This document shows positions 1-8,159 of a DNA stretch of 14,379 nucleotides, in pieces (within the stretch, counting starts at the first letter, position 1; every line of letters starts with the position of its first letter). The stretch lies in the NCBI GenBank assembly GCA_964510225.1, contig CAZEAN010000142.1:1-14379 (forward strand), read 5' to 3'. A program made the translations under genes and the position numbers. Source of the stretch: CAZEAN01 sp964510225 (lineage in GTDB: Bacteria; Planctomycetota; Planctomycetia; Isosphaerales; Isosphaeraceae). The notes beneath the pieces are model-generated. The model saw nothing but the letters and a program-made list of their open reading frames with translations, was not told the DNA's origin and made no database searches.

Positions 1-3000
1 GTCGAAACCAACATCGAGGGATCGACTCTACGAGACAACATCGCTGTCGACAGGGGGGGGGCTATTTACTTCAGCTTCGATGATTCAGGATTCCCTTCCC
101 TCATCGAGACGAGCACGATCTCGGGCAACCAGGCGTTTGGTGACGGTGGCGCTCTCTGGGTCGATGGGGACGTGGATGTAAAGCAAACGACGCTCAGCGG
201 AAACGTAGCCGGTAATGACGGTGGGGCTGTTTGGGTGAGTGGCGGGTTCCAAGCTGAGAATCTAACAATTAGCGGTAACGAGGCGAGTAGCCGAGGCGGG
301 GGAATCCACTTCGATTTTGACATTGCATTTAGCGAGCTACGCCACCTCACCATTGTGCAAAACACGGCTGGGAGTCAAGGAGGTGGGCTCTCCATCGACA
401 ATCCATTCAACGTGTCACTGTCCAACTCTATTGTCGCGGAGAACCAGGGAGGTGAGGTTAGTGGTGACCTCGACATCGATGAGGGGAACCTGATTGGTGG
501 CGATCCGCTGATCGCCGCACTGGCCGACAACGGTGGGGAAACACAAACCCATGCTCTTCTGGTGGGGAGCCCTGCGATCGACGCCGGTGTTGATCTAGGT
601 GTTTCGATCGACCAACGAGGAGTCGTGCGTCTTGGCGACCCAGACATCGGTGCCTTCGAACTCCTGCTTCCCTCAGAGACAGTGCTGACTGACCTTAACC
701 CAGGTCGCGGAGACTCAAGTCATCGACCCGTTGGCACTGTAAATGGCCAGTATGTATTCGTATCAGCTCCATTTAACGACCAAGGTGTTCCAGTTGGTGA
801 AGAAAGTGCGGTATACGCAACTGATGGAGTTGAAGTCGTCAAGATTCTTGACGGATTAGTAACAGCATCCTCCCTTCCAAATCCAACGGTTGGGGGTTTT
901 CTCTATTTCGTTGGGTCTGATAACGCCGGCTCGGGTCTCTTTCGAACCGATGGCACTGCCGGAGGAACGGTACAGGTCTCTGGAATCCGAGGCGACGAAG
1001 TACTGGGTCCAATTCCTGAAGACATTGCTCATGGTGGGTTGCTTGAACTCAATGGAACATTATTCTTCGTGGGTGAGGATCCACGTACCAACGAAGGTCC
1101 AGCCATCTACGGGGTCGCTTCAGGGGGAATCCCGGAGCATCTAGTGAACGTGGAAACAGGTTTTGGAACGCTCAGCGTCTCTTCCGAGTGGACTGTGTTC
1201 AACAACCGAATCTATTACCGTGCGGGCAATGGGAAAAGCCCGTCCGCGATCCATTCGATCACAGCCGAATCTAGCAGCCCTCGACTTGAGTACCTGCCTG
1301 GCAAGCGGCTGGTGTACGATATGACAGTCGGCGACGATGAGCTGTTCTTTCGCCAGCAAGATATTTCAACTCTTCCAGAAAAACCTGGGGATCGCCTTAT
1401 TTTAGGACCGGCTTCGTCGACACGTCTTCTCAAACTCGAACCTGGGGGACGAGTAAGACAGCTGACGTTCGAAAACAGTTCGTATCATGTCGCTGGTGAG
1501 CGAAGCACAACTGCTCCAAAATTCGTCAATGGCCATCTTCTCTTTCCCGTAGGTTCTCCCGAGAACGGAAATGAACTCTGGATTGTAGATGGGACTGGAG
1601 GGGGGAGTCGAGTGTTTGAGGGGATTAATGAGCAAAATAACAGTGCACCAATAGTATTCGACAGTTTTTGGGCACAAACAGCCAATGAAATATATATAAG
1701 AACGAGAACGAATAGAACTGGCGTCATTCGTGGAGAGCAGCTCTGGAGAACCGACATTACATCGACGCGACTCGTGCCGATCGGGGATCTAGATGAGGAT
1801 GGAGAACTCAACCTCAATGACAGAGGACTCGGTTACCACGGAAATCTCTACACGGGAGTAGGTAACAAAATCTGGATGACCGATGGCTCACCAGGAGGGA
1901 CGGCTATCGTCGAGGGTGGTCCGTTCCGCGGAACACCACTTCCGGTTGCGATCGTTGGTGGCAATCTCTACTTCTTAGCTGACGACGGGGTTACGGGTGA
2001 TGAACTCCACATCGTACAAATCGAGACGATCACGGCAGATCTCCAGGTGTCATCCGACGATAACAACCAACGGTTCCGGGGTGACAATGATTATGAAGAT
2101 TCCTTTCCTCGGATCCGACAGAGCATCCTCCACATGCTACCCTCAGGGCACCAGACTGTCGGACTCACTGTGGCTACTGGTGCAACGGCGCGTTACCACG
2201 TCCTTGTTGAGAACGATAGCTCTGAGCAGCAGCGTTTTGTCATCTCTTCAGAATCGGACGTGGGTAGCTCCTGGGACGTCAGTGTCTTTGCTGAAGGCCA
2301 GGATGTAACCACTCAAGTCTTCGGCGATGGTTTCACGACCGCGTTACTTGCCCCCGACGGAGGGTCGCAACAACTCGTCGTGGAGGTTGTTCCGCGACGT
2401 AGCAACGATGTGCTTCCACTTACATTCGGCGTATTCGATTCGTCCGGTAATGATTCCCCCAAGGACTTTGTGACGGTTGTGACTTCGATCGCTCCGACCG
2501 TGGATCTGAAGGTGTCGGGGGATGGGGCGACCATCGGTGACAACATCTACCGAAGTGAGCCCGACAATGAACAAACTGTTGAACAGGCGATCGAGCCAGG
2601 AGAGTCGGTGTTCTACAACCTGCTGGTAGAGAATGACGCGGATGAAGTACGTAGCTACGTTGTTCAGTCTCCGATCGATATTCCAGCAGGTTGGTCGGTA
2701 AGCTACCTTCACAATGAACTAGACATCACATCTCTCGTGCAGAACGGCGGGTTCGAGACTCCACTACTGCAACCTGGTGAAGAGATCACTGTCTCCGTTG
2801 AAGTGAGCCTCGAAGAGAGTGCCGTCGATAATCCACCACTTCCACTGGTAATCGAAGCAAGCCAAAGCTCTAGCACTCCTAGGCCGACAGATGTAGTAAA
2901 GCTCGTAACCGCGATTCCCATCCCCGACTTCATTGTCAACACACATTCTGATGCCGAGGACCCGGACCTCAACGATGGGATTGCTGACGTCGACCTGGTT

Positions 3001-6000
3001 ACTCCAGGATTGCAGACGACCTTGAGAGCTGCGATTCAGAATGCGAACCTGACTCCTGAAGAGTCTCTGATCCTCTTCGAGTTGCCTATTCAGGATGGCG
3101 AGACCCTCTCAATAACACCACTCGTACAGCTCCCGATGATCACATCCCCACTTGTCATCGATGCGACTTCACAGCCCGGCTCGAACCGGGTGGTGCTGGA
3201 TGGAGAGGACAGGTTATTTCATGGTTTAGAAGTCCAGAATGTCCCGGTGACCCTCAAGGGACTAGACCTCACCCACTTCGGCGAGGATGGTGTTCATGCG
3301 ACTGGAGACAAGGGAACGTTGTTGTTGGAGTCGGTAACTTCAACAGCAAACGGAAGTTCAGGTGTGCGGTCCGTCGGAAGAATCTCGCTAACTGGAACAA
3401 ATCGGTTCAACGAGAATGCCAAGAATGCTTTTGATTCAGGCGACCAGATCAGTGCTGGGATCGTCGCAGGCATAGAAGGTATATCGGGGATCTCGACCGT
3501 GTTGGTCGAAGCGAGTAGGAACAGTGGTTTTGGGATCCAGTCCGAAGGTCCCATCAGCCTTCGGAACGTGAGGGCCAACAATAACACATTTGGCGACGGA
3601 ATCTTTGGTGAAGACGCAATTACACTTTCGGGAAACAGTGAGGTCTTCCGCAACGAAGGCTTTGGCATCCGCCAGAGTGATAGTGCAAGTGATAAACAAA
3701 AGATAGTGACTGTGGAGAATCTATTGGCTGAGAGTAACTTCAATGTCGGCGTGCAAGGATTCGGCTTGATCATCAACGGTGCTGGCGTCAGTCGATTTAA
3801 CAATAACGGCAGCGACGAGAGTCAGCTCACAGGCGGTATCAAGGTCGGAAGAGGCGGTGTTACGGGAACCTCTTCGGCGTCAATTGAGATTAGTAACAAC
3901 CTAGACAGTGGTCTCGAATCAGCCGGTCCCATCGAGTTAAGCAACATTGCCGCCAACAATAATGGTAGTAATGGAGTCTTCTCAGAGACTTCCATCTCTC
4001 TGCTTGGCACTAATGAGGTTAGTAACAATGAAGATGTCGGAATTCTTTCACTAGGTTCCATCGAACTGAGCAATGCCAGGACCAACAACAACGGCGATGA
4101 TGGGATCTTCGCTAATGGCAGTATCACGTTGACGGGCAACAGTGAGTCGAGTCGCAATAGCGGAGTCGGTATCGCGATCAGCGCATCGGCCTTTTCCCAA
4201 GGGAAGTTGATCACGGTTGAGAATCTCGTCGTCGAGAACAATGACGAGGATGGTGTCAATGGATTTGGTCTGGTCATTACCGGTACAGGAACAAGCAAGT
4301 TCAACAATAACGGCCAAGAAGGGTTGCTAGGTGGTGACGGTATCAATGTCAGCCTCGGCGGCGTTACCGGTAGTGGGGCAACATCGATCGAGGTCATGGG
4401 CAACAAAGGTGATGGTATCGAATCGGAGGGGCCGATTGACCTTCACAATGTCAAGGTCAGCAACAACGGTCTGGACGGCATCTTAGGTAACGATGCCATT
4501 ACACTGACAGGTAATAATGAGGCTAAGGGTAATGGTCTGGGGGGTATCTTCCAGTCAGGGGTCGCTCTTGCCGAGCAAAAGCTCATCACGGTAGAAAACC
4601 TGCTAGCAGAAGACAACGGAGCGCAGGGGGTAAGCGGTTTTGGCCTGGTCATCAACGGTTCTGGCACCAGTAAGTTCAACAACAACGGGTTCTTAAATCT
4701 ATCCGACGATGGCATCAATGTCGGGGCAGGTGGCGTCACTGGAACCTCGGCGAACCTGATCGAGGCAAACGCGAACGCTGGTCCGGGGATCTTCTCGCTA
4801 GGTCCGATCGAACTCCAGAATGTGAAGGCCAACAATAATGGAGTCGATTCTGAAGGCAACGGCATTGGAATTTTTGCCGATGGCAGCATCACGCTGACAG
4901 GAAACAGTGAAGCCAGTGGCAACAGTGGGACGGGCATCGCGACAAGTGCAGTGGCTTTCGATGGGAAACTGCTTATAACAGTGGGTAACCTATTTGTCGA
5001 GAACAACGGTGAAGATGGATTGAATGCTTACGGTCTCGTCATCACCGGTAGCGGCATAAGCAAATTCAATAACAACGGAGATGACGGCATCATTGTGGGG
5101 CCCGGTGGGGTTACAGGTACCTCAGCGTCATTGATCGAGGCGATGGAGAATGGAGACGAAGGAATTCAGTCTGGGGGTCCGATCGAACTCCAGAACGTCA
5201 AAGCCAACAATAACGGAGTCAAGGTTGAGGGCAACGGTATCTTCGTGGATAGCAGCATCACGCTGACAGGAAACAGTGAAGCCAGTGGCAACACTGGGCG
5301 CGGGATCGTCAGTACCAATGGTGCCGTGGCCGCGGAGCAGCTTCTCACGGTGGCTAATGTGGTGGTCGAGAACAATGGAAAAGACGGTGTCTCCTTTTAC
5401 GGTCTCATCATCAATGGTACTGGGACGAGTAAGTTCAACAATAACGGAGATGACGGGATCTTTGTGGGGCTCGGTGGGGTTACAGGTACCTCAGCGACCT
5501 TGATCGAGGCCATAGGGAACAACGACGAGGGAGTTCAATCAACGGGCCCCATCGCGTTACGGAACGTCAAGGCCAACAACAACACAAACGACGGTATATT
5601 TGGTGAAGATGCCATTACACTGACAGGTAATACAGAAGCCAGTAACAACGGCGGCGATGGTATCGTGTCAGCCAATGGCTCCGCAACGATCGGTAGTGTT
5701 AGGATTCTGCGCAACGAAGGTGTTGGAGTTGAGGTTGCAAGAAATCTGTTCGTCGCTAGTGGGGTCATCTGTGGGAATCTCGGTGGTGATACATCGGTCG
5801 GGGGAATTTCGAGTGTCAACGTGGCCAGTTGTGCCGAATTCGATCTTGACGAGGATGGAGTTCTGTCGGGTATTGAGAACGCTGGTCCGAACAATGGTGA
5901 TGGGAACTTCGACGGTATCCTCGACAGCCTTCAACAAGATGTCGTCTCTCTGCCTGATGCTGTAACTGGGCAATACATCACGACGGTTGCGTTTAGCCAC

Positions 6001-7875
6001 TTTGTCGGGATGCAAGCGATCGCAAACCCCGATGAGTCAACCTCCCCTTCCGACATCGCCTTCCCATTGGGCTTCTTCCAGTTTGCCATTGAGGACATTG
6101 GGGCTGACGGAACCACGATGGTGGAGTTCTTGTTGCCAGAGGGCGTTTCCTTCGACCGCTACGTTAAGTTTGGCCCGACTCCTGAGAACCCCACACCACA
6201 CTTTTATGACTTTACCTTCGATGGGACCACTGGTGCGGAGATCTTCGAGGATCGCATCCTGGTGCATTATGTCGACGGTTTGCGAGGCGATAGTGACCTC
6301 ACCGTGAATGGTCGAGTGGTTGATCCCGGTGCGCCTGCCGTAACAAAGCTACCAAGGCTCGAATTGGGTGATGATAGGACCATACTTGAAGGGGCCACCT
6401 TCAGCCGAACCGTCACAATTCAAGACGCCGATTCGGCAACATTCGAGGTTACTGTCGACTACGGTGATGGTACACCCGTAGAAACACTGTCAGTGGAATC
6501 AGGGAACACGTTTGTGCTTGATCACGAGTACGCTGACGACGGCCTCTATAACGTTGATGTAAGTGTTGTCGATGAGAGCGGCTTCTCTGCCGAGGATACG
6601 TTAACAATTACAGTGGAGAACGTTGCACCGATTGCTAGTGTTGGCGGTCCGGAAACGGGTACAGTCGGCCAGCAACTGACCTTCAGTTTAAGCGCGACCG
6701 ACGCCCCCGGCGACTTTGTCAGTGACTTCACCTTTGAGATCGACTGGGAGGGAGATGGGATCATTGACGAAACGGTGATTGGATCGAGCATTACTGAAGT
6801 TTTGCAGACGTTTGCCGAGCCCGGCGTCTTTGAGATATCTGTAACTGCCGCCGATAAGGATGGTGCAGTTAGTGAGCTAGCGACTCATCTCATTACGATT
6901 GCAGAGGGAAGCAATGAAGGCACTGCTGTACTAGAGGGTTCGCAACTGATTGTTACTGGCACTCAGGGCGATGATGTGATTCAGATTGAGCGCCCGCGCG
7001 GCACCGACGCTCTCAATGTACAGATCAATAGTACCGAGTTCGGTCCTTTTGACGGAGTCGGCGAGATTCTGGCTCTCGGTTTGGACGGGAAGGACAGAAT
7101 TTGGATTGGCTTTAGTGTCAGTCAACCATCGACCTTGGATGGAGGGAATGGTGACGACCTCCTTTTCGGTGGTAGCGGAAACGACCTTCTGCTCGGAGGA
7201 AACGGGAATGACGATTTGTGGTCATCGAGCGGTGAAGACACCCTCCAAGGTGGTCCCGGGACCGACAATCTGCATGGTTCGGGAGGACCGAATCGTCTTG
7301 AAGGAGGACCGGGAGATGACTTGATCCGTGGCGGTCATCGGGGTGACTGGATCAGCGGAGGTCCGGGTGATGACAAGTTACTGGGCGGCATCGGAAACGA
7401 CCTCATCCGTGGTGGAGACGGCGACGATACCATTCGCGGCTGTAGTGGAGATGACATTATCATTGGTGGTGAGGGTCATGACCTGATCCATGGCCAGGGC
7501 GGACGTGATCTCCTGATCGGTGGTTACGGTATCGACTGGTTGCTCGGGGGTATAGGTCAGGATCTACTCATTGCTGGCCCAACCATCTTTGACGACAACG
7601 ATGAAGCCCTACTGGCAATTCTAGAGGAATGGACTTCCAACACGGATTATGACCAGCGTGTACTCAATCTCCAACTAGGACAGGGTATGTTGTCAGGTTT
7701 GGGTGTCAAACTCGATCAAAACGCACTTTTGGATGACGACGACAAGGATCATCTCCGGGGAGGCGGCCAACAAGACCTGTTTTTTGCGAACAATGTTGGA
7801 GGCGGCACCTTGGATGTGATTCTCGACCTCAAGCGTCGTGGGCCGAGGCGAGAAGTTGCAGTTGATATCGATTGA
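1..7875 (+). CDS. Giant modular extracellular protein (beta-helix / ELWxxDGT / choice-of-anchor U / PKD / RTX), 5' partial
   Basis: The frame is open from base 1 to the TGA at 7873-7875, giving 2624 visible residues. The true start lies upstream; the GTG at 172 is an internal codon because the same repeat pattern continues before it. Domains in order (nucleotides): beta-helix with GGAI/GGAV/GGGI repeats ending in the choice-of-anchor Q signature (SPAIDAG, then DIGAFE), 1-663; ELWxxDGT-type propeller repeats (LFRTDGT, ELWIVDGT, KIWMTDGS), 664-2031; two tandem beta-sandwich-like repeats, 2032-2916; a second beta-helix opened by an LRAAIQNAN motif and built of five-rung units, about 2923-5840; an EF-hand-like loop DLDEDGVLSGIE, 5842-5877; a choice-of-anchor U domain (GPTPENPTPHFYDF), about 5890-6345; two PKD domains (VDYGDGTP), 6346-6906; sixteen RTX nonapeptides, 7135-7566; and a D/L-rich tail. 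The likely role is a calcium-stabilised secreted or surface adhesin; export route and ligand are not visible. The domain calls come from remembered family patterns. Confidence 0.93.
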   Translation, partial: VETNIEGSTLRDNIAVDRGGAIYFSFDDSGFPSLIETSTISGNQAFGDGGALWVDGDVDVKQTTLSGNVAGNDGGAVWVSGGFQAENLTISGNEASSRGGGIHFDFDIAFSELRHLTIVQNTAGSQGGGLSIDNPFNVSLSNSIVAENQGGEVSGDLDIDEGNLIGGDPLIAALADNGGETQTHALLVGSPAIDAGVDLGVSIDQRGVVRLGDPDIGAFELLLPSETVLTDLNPGRGDSSHRPVGTVNGQYVFVSAPFNDQGVPVGEESAVYATDGVEVVKILDGLVTASSLPNPTVGGFLYFVGSDNAGSGLFRTDGTAGGTVQVSGIRGDEVLGPIPEDIAHGGLLELNGTLFFVGEDPRTNEGPAIYGVASGGIPEHLVNVETGFGTLSVSSEWTVFNNRIYYRAGNGKSPSAIHSITAESSSPRLEYLPGKRLVYDMTVGDDELFFRQQDISTLPEKPGDRLILGPASSTRLLKLEPGGRVRQLTFENSSYHVAGERSTTAPKFVNGHLLFPVGSPENGNELWIVDGTGGGSRVFEGINEQNNSAPIVFDSFWAQTANEIYIRTRTNRTGVIRGEQLWRTDITSTRLVPIGDLDEDGELNLNDRGLGYHGNLYTGVGNKIWMTDGSPGGTAIVEGGPFRGTPLPVAIVGGNLYFLADDGVTGDELHIVQIETITADLQVSSDDNNQRFRGDNDYEDSFPRIRQSILHMLPSGHQTVGLTVATGATARYHVLVENDSSEQQRFVISSESDVGSSWDVSVFAEGQDVTTQVFGDGFTTALLAPDGGSQQLVVEVVPRRSNDVLPLTFGVFDSSGNDSPKDFVTVVTSIAPTVDLKVSGDGATIGDNIYRSEPDNEQTVEQAIEPGESVFYNLLVENDADEVRSYVVQSPIDIPAGWSVSYLHNELDITSLVQNGGFETPLLQPGEEITVSVEVSLEESAVDNPPLPLVIEASQSSSTPRPTDVVKLVTAIPIPDFIVNTHSDAEDPDLNDGIADVDLVTPGLQTTLRAAIQNANLTPEESLILFELPIQDGETLSITPLVQLPMITSPLVIDATSQPGSNRVVLDGEDRLFHGLEVQNVPVTLKGLDLTHFGEDGVHATGDKGTLLLESVTSTANGSSGVRSVGRISLTGTNRFNENAKNAFDSGDQISAGIVAGIEGISGISTVLVEASRNSGFGIQSEGPISLRNVRANNNTFGDGIFGEDAITLSGNSEVFRNEGFGIRQSDSASDKQKIVTVENLLAESNFNVGVQGFGLIINGAGVSRFNNNGSDESQLTGGIKVGRGGVTGTSSASIEISNNLDSGLESAGPIELSNIAANNNGSNGVFSETSISLLGTNEVSNNEDVGILSLGSIELSNARTNNNGDDGIFANGSITLTGNSESSRNSGVGIAISASAFSQGKLITVENLVVENNDEDGVNGFGLVITGTGTSKFNNNGQEGLLGGDGINVSLGGVTGSGATSIEVMGNKGDGIESEGPIDLHNVKVSNNGLDGILGNDAITLTGNNEAKGNGLGGIFQSGVALAEQKLITVENLLAEDNGAQGVSGFGLVINGSGTSKFNNNGFLNLSDDGINVGAGGVTGTSANLIEANANAGPGIFSLGPIELQNVKANNNGVDSEGNGIGIFADGSITLTGNSEASGNSGTGIATSAVAFDGKLLITVGNLFVENNGEDGLNAYGLVITGSGISKFNNNGDDGIIVGPGGVTGTSASLIEAMENGDEGIQSGGPIELQNVKANNNGVKVEGNGIFVDSSITLTGNSEASGNTGRGIVSTNGAVAAEQLLTVANVVVENNGKDGVSFYGLIINGTGTSKFNNNGDDGIFVGLGGVTGTSATLIEAIGNNDEGVQSTGPIALRNVKANNNTNDGIFGEDAITLTGNTEASNNGGDGIVSANGSATIGSVRILRNEGVGVEVARNLFVASGVICGNLGGDTSVGGISSVNVASCAEFDLDEDGVLSGIENAGPNNGDGNFDGILDSLQQDVVSLPDAVTGQYITTVAFSHFVGMQAIANPDESTSPSDIAFPLGFFQFAIEDIGADGTTMVEFLLPEGVSFDRYVKFGPTPENPTPHFYDFTFDGTTGAEIFEDRILVHYVDGLRGDSDLTVNGRVVDPGAPAVTKLPRLELGDDRTILEGATFSRTVTIQDADSATFEVTVDYGDGTPVETLSVESGNTFVLDHEYADDGLYNVDVSVVDESGFSAEDTLTITVENVAPIASVGGPETGTVGQQLTFSLSATDAPGDFVSDFTFEIDWEGDGIIDETVIGSSITEVLQTFAEPGVFEISVTAADKDGAVSELATHLITIAEGSNEGTAVLEGSQLIVTGTQGDDVIQIERPRGTDALNVQINSTEFGPFDGVGEILALGLDGKDRIWIGFSVSQPSTLDGGNGDDLLFGGSGNDLLLGGNGNDDLWSSSGEDTLQGGPGTDNLHGSGGPNRLEGGPGDDLIRGGHRGDWISGGPGDDKLLGGIGNDLIRGGDGDDTIRGCSGDDIIIGGEGHDLIHGQGGRDLLIGGYGIDWLLGGIGQDLLIAGPTIFDDNDEALLAILEEWTSNTDYDQRVLNLQLGQGMLSGLGVKLDQNALLDDDDKDHLRGGGQQDLFFANNVGGGTLDVILDLKRRGPRREVAVDID
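2032..2916 (+). repeat. Two tandem ~145-residue beta-sandwich-like protein repeats
   Basis: Two consecutive segments of the giant protein, about 2032-2493 and 2494-2916, follow one plan. Each opens with (A/V)DL(Q/K)VS plus an acidic stretch, then has a YxxLVEND motif (YHVLVENDSS, YNLLVENDAD), then a W(D/S)VS strand, an (D)(V/I)T(T/S) element followed by GF(T/E)T(A/P)LL.P, and ends with a valine-rich strand (FVTVVTSIA, VVKLVTAIP). They link the ELWxxDGT region to the second beta-helix. The plan resembles CARDB/NEW3-type immunoglobulin-like modules, but I cannot assign a named family. Confidence 0.7.
4883..4924 (+). repeat. Exact 42-nt direct repeat, copy 1
   Basis: This block, starting GCAGCATCACGCTGACAGG, is identical over 42 nt to 5252-5293, one beta-helix unit (369 nt) downstream. 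It encodes the SITLTGNSEASGN rung. A further identical stretch (4801-4820 versus 5176-5195) lies upstream of it in the same unit pair. Confidence 0.9.
5252..5293 (+). repeat. Exact 42-nt direct repeat, copy 2
   Basis: Second copy of the 42-nt block at 4883-4924, in the next beta-helix unit. Identity at synonymous sites points to recent duplication or gene conversion between units. The following unit pair also shares a 25-nt identical run around GTTACAGGTACCTCAGCG, near 5104 and 5473. Confidence 0.9.
7135..7566 (+). repeat. RTX calcium-binding nonapeptide array (16 repeats)
   Basis: Sixteen consecutive 9-residue repeats fill exactly 432 nt, from LDGGNGDDL to LLGGIGQDL, on the pattern (L/I)xGGxGxDx. 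A few are degenerate (LWSSSGEDT, LHGSGGPNR, IRGCSGDDI). Known RTX arrays bind calcium and fold into a parallel beta-roll on secretion, often through type I systems. About 102 residues follow the array, including a FDDNDEALLAILEEW segment. No PEP-CTERM or LPXTG sorting motif is visible. No type I exporter gene lies in the window. Confidence 0.95.
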
Positions 7876-8159
7876 GCGATCACAATCTGCAGGAGGACTC
7901 GAACCGGGGCTCTGTCTATCTCCCTTCCACTAGAAGGATCGACACCCTCGGGCGATGTCCACTGGAGCAACACGACCCAACGGTCTCGGCAGGGCAACTC
8001 TGTACTACCCCACTAGCATCACCGAAGGTTCGCTCTTCCCTTAGCTGTATCGGACGACAGTGGCGATACTAAGGATCCACTCCTGTTCCCTTCGGGCTCG
8101 AAACCCTCGCTGATCAAGTTTCGCTGATTTTTGGCAAGTCCTTGGCTACTTTCGACAAC
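7876..8159. other. Convergent intergenic gap, 284 bp
   Basis: This gap separates the 3' end of the giant gene from the 3' end of bioA. Reading both strands I see no convincing gene. The short frame at 7872-8072 overlaps the upstream stop and shows no recognisable protein pattern. The only structure noted is the weak hairpin at 8099-8132. Confidence 0.6.
8099..8132 (+). terminator. Weak candidate terminator of the giant gene
   Basis: CGAAAC (8099-8104) can pair with GTTTCG (8118-8123) around a 13-nt loop. A run of five T (8128-8132) follows after four bases. The stem is only 6 bp and the loop is long, so this is a tentative call based on position after a convergent 3' end. Confidence 0.28.

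Larger units (their letters stand above)
3478..5685 (+). repeat. Tandem five-rung parallel beta-helix units (six units, last partial)
   Basis: Units begin at a G(V/I)(T/S)G motif at 3478, 3856, 4360, 4732, 5107 and 5476, with lengths of 378, 504, 372, 375 and 369 nt; the sixth decays after about 5685. Each unit is five rungs of roughly 21-28 residues: GVTGTS..IEA.., then (P/S)IEL.NV.ANNNG..GIF, then SITLTGN.E.S.N.G.GI, then LITVENL.VENN..DGV, then LVI.GTGTSKFNNNG..GI. The second unit is longer by 42 codons because the IEL/ISL rung pair occurs twice, making seven rungs. The NNNG turns and regular spacing are the mark of a right-handed parallel beta-helix. Length variation is always in whole rungs, as expected if folding constrains duplication. 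Confidence 0.88.

Noticed and set aside
172..174. GTG as start of the giant protein
   Set aside because: The same frame and beta-helix repeat pattern continue upstream to base 1, so the gene starts outside the window.
3822..5006. Long antisense open frames on the - strand opposite the beta-helix repeats (194 and 187 residues)
   Set aside because: They mirror the repeated NNNG/TGN sense codons, are leucine/proline/serine-rich, and have no family pattern. They are by-products of repeat composition.
3478..5685. CRISPR-like or intergenic tandem array
   Set aside because: The repeat period is about 370 nt, the copies are diverged and fully coding in one frame, and there are no short identical repeats with spacers.
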